From contig JALONL010000018.1 of NCBI GenBank assembly GCA_025454955.1, forward strand, positions 1-64,000: a stretch of 64,000 bases of DNA, in the 5' to 3' direction. A program made the translations under genes and the position numbers. The stretch comes from Bacteroidia bacterium. GTDB taxonomy: Bacteria; Bacteroidota; Bacteroidia; Palsa-965. Under the pieces are notes generated by a model. It worked only from the letters and a program-made list of their open reading frames with translations, was not told where the DNA came from and did no database searches. This document shows positions 62,731-64,000 of this stretch, piece after piece; the first letter of the stretch is position 1, and each line of letters starts with the position of its first letter.

Positions 62731-63846
62731 TCATTCCAACGTATCCGAAGGAAATTTCCAATTCTCCTTTCTGAAATTCCGCAACGCAATTTTCTGATCT
62801 CGTGTACCCTTCAATCGTACACGATCAATCTGCTCCACAAATAGAGGGGTTAAATCAGTCCATTCATCCTTCAACGCCAGATTTACATGTTTATTCGGGT
62901 CTTTTGGCTCGTAGTAATAACCCGATTCATTGAACTTGTAATGCACTCCATAAGCCGATTTATTGATTACCGGGTTTTCGCAGGTGTGTCCGTGTACGGA
63001 AAGTGTGTATTCATAAATCACCTGAAACTCATCTGCATTTTCCACATTCAATGTGGCATTTAACTCCGTGGCAGATGCCGTAAGCTGGTCGGTGAATTGA
63101 AAGTGAGTGATGTGATTTTGAACCGTTATTTTATTACTCACCTGAAAAATTTTCTCATAAGCAATTTTGTACAGCGTAATCATCTGCGAACTCACTCCCG
63201 GACCCCAGCCATATTCGCGTATGGCAAAGAAAAAACGTTTGTCCATTGTTTCCGGATGCTGTGGTGTGCTGTATCTGTTGGTGGCTTCAAGCATACCCAG
63301 AAATTGAAGGCGATGATCTTTACCGGGTCTGTAAATCCGGTATTCATGCTTCCATGCGTGGCTACGGTCTATTTCCACTATTGTTTCGAAAGATCTTTCA
63401 TTGTCGAGATTTTGTGAGTAAACCCATATTGGCGAAGGAGTTTGCCCCGAATCGAGGAGAAACCATTGCATATTGGTGTCGTTCATCAGGTCTTCGCACA
63501 CCAGATAATCCAACTCGTCATAACTCACCAATGCCGGATAGGTTCGTTTGGGCGATTGTTCGTTAGTGAAAATGTCGATAAAACGCTGGAGTACAATGTT
63601 CTTAATTCCCTTGTATTTTTCGGATAAACTCTTGAGCGTATCCACCACAAACGTATCACCGCCAAGCAGGTAGCCGGTGAGATTTTGTAGCGAATCTTTG
63701 AGCAGGGCTATTTTTAACGTATCGCCCCATTTCGGGTTGGTAAACGAAATTTTTTCGGGTGCGGGAATTTGTGTTTGCTCTGTTTCCGGCATGGATGAGC
63801 AGCCTGCCAGTGTAGCAGCGAGAAGGGTTATCAGTAGCCAGCGCAT
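62731..63846 (-). CDS. Lipoprotein of unknown function (paralogue 2)
   Basis: This is a 371-residue lipoprotein with lipobox ATLAGC (Cys near residue 16). It is a paralogue of the preceding gene on the same strand, 33 bp upstream of it. Shared features are SFTNPKWGDTLKI near 35 (single copy here), LLGGDTFVVD near 60, SHAWKHEYRIYRPGK near 180 and REYGWGPGVSS near 224. It ends in a Lys- and Arg-rich tail KGTRDQKIALRNFRKENWKF, which matches the KGFKKEDWLIDYD tail of paralogue 1. No family or catalytic site is recognised. It is probably co-transcribed with paralogue 1. Confidence 0.7.
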   Translation of the reverse strand: MRWLLITLLAATLAGCSSMPETEQTQIPAPEKISFTNPKWGDTLKIALLKDSLQNLTGYLLGGDTFVVDTLKSLSEKYKGIKNIVLQRFIDIFTNEQSPKRTYPALVSYDELDYLVCEDLMNDTNMQWFLLDSGQTPSPIWVYSQNLDNERSFETIVEIDRSHAWKHEYRIYRPGKDHRLQFLGMLEATNRYSTPQHPETMDKRFFFAIREYGWGPGVSSQMITLYKIAYEKIFQVSNKITVQNHITHFQFTDQLTASATELNATLNVENADEFQVIYEYTLSVHGHTCENPVINKSAYGVHYKFNESGYYYEPKDPNKHVNLALKDEWTDLTPLFVEQIDRVRLKGTRDQKIALRNFRKENWKFPSDTLE

Positions 63847-64000
63847 AGTGCTAAGCTAAGGGCTGGATTTCCAGAATTAGTAATGCCTTGAAGAAGTGTG
63901 GAGGTGTAGTGAATAAGTGTAGATTATTTTGATTTAGCGAATGTGTGTGTATAAATAAAGTCTGCGGCTTGTTTCTACACAAAAAAACACGGGCTTCCCG

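Noticed and set aside
1-64000. tRNA, rRNA and complete insertion sequences
   Set aside because: I saw no cloverleaf with conserved TTCRA loop, no rRNA segments and no transposase motif; a tRNAscan run would be the decisive check.

Overview
The window is a 64-kb piece of a Bacteroidota chromosome of medium GC. The evidence is a type IX secretion C-terminal sorting domain, three GldN-family proteins, a TonB-dependent receptor followed by a DUF4249 lipoprotein, many SPII lipoproteins, and promoters of the TTTG-N19-21-TAnnTTTG type. I see no rRNA, tRNA, CRISPR array or complete insertion sequence. The genus cannot be decided from this sequence alone.

Layout. 1-6 kb: Ppx/GppA phosphatase, a NatAB-like ABC exporter and a large PKD-domain T9SS cargo protein, all on the minus strand. 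6-13 kb: a PlsC-type acyltransferase, then three gldN paralogues; a lower-GC restriction-modification pair (C5 methyltransferase plus HNH protein) lies between the second and third. 13-23.5 kb: DUF2461, an AI-2E family permease, two large paralogous helical proteins of unknown function, a beta-helix lipoprotein, an ABC-F ATPase and two unknown exported proteins.

23.5-40 kb: the centrepiece is a nearly gapless histidine-tryptophan superoperon: his leader, hisG-D-C-B, trp leader, trpE-G-D-C-F-B-A, a DAHP synthase, hisH-A-F, a lipoprotein, an alpha/beta hydrolase, hisIE. Both pathways are complete. Each half begins with a 20-codon leader peptide and an intrinsic terminator. The his leader has six His codons, four of them in tandem. 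The trp leader has two tandem Trp codons plus four His codons, so the attenuator that stands before hisHAF-IE could sense both amino acids.

40-50 kb: TonB receptor and DUF4249 lipoprotein, a PaaY-like hexapeptide protein, an array of REP-like palindromes, HflX, a beta-propeller protein with a 3' pseudogene fragment of a relative next to it, cytochrome c with a small membrane protein, and a 539-residue protein whose N-terminal part looks like a degenerate DUF4157 domain (eCIS / polymorphic-toxin associated) that has lost the HExxH motif.

50-64 kb: two exported amidohydrolase-family proteins, pdxJ, a cation/proton antiporter with a tandem USP protein, a three-gene fatty-acid modification cassette (desaturase, DUF1295, Cfa-type methyltransferase), and two paralogous lipoproteins, one with a 93-bp internal tandem duplication. 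All family names come from reading motifs and from memory of the families; no database search was possible.
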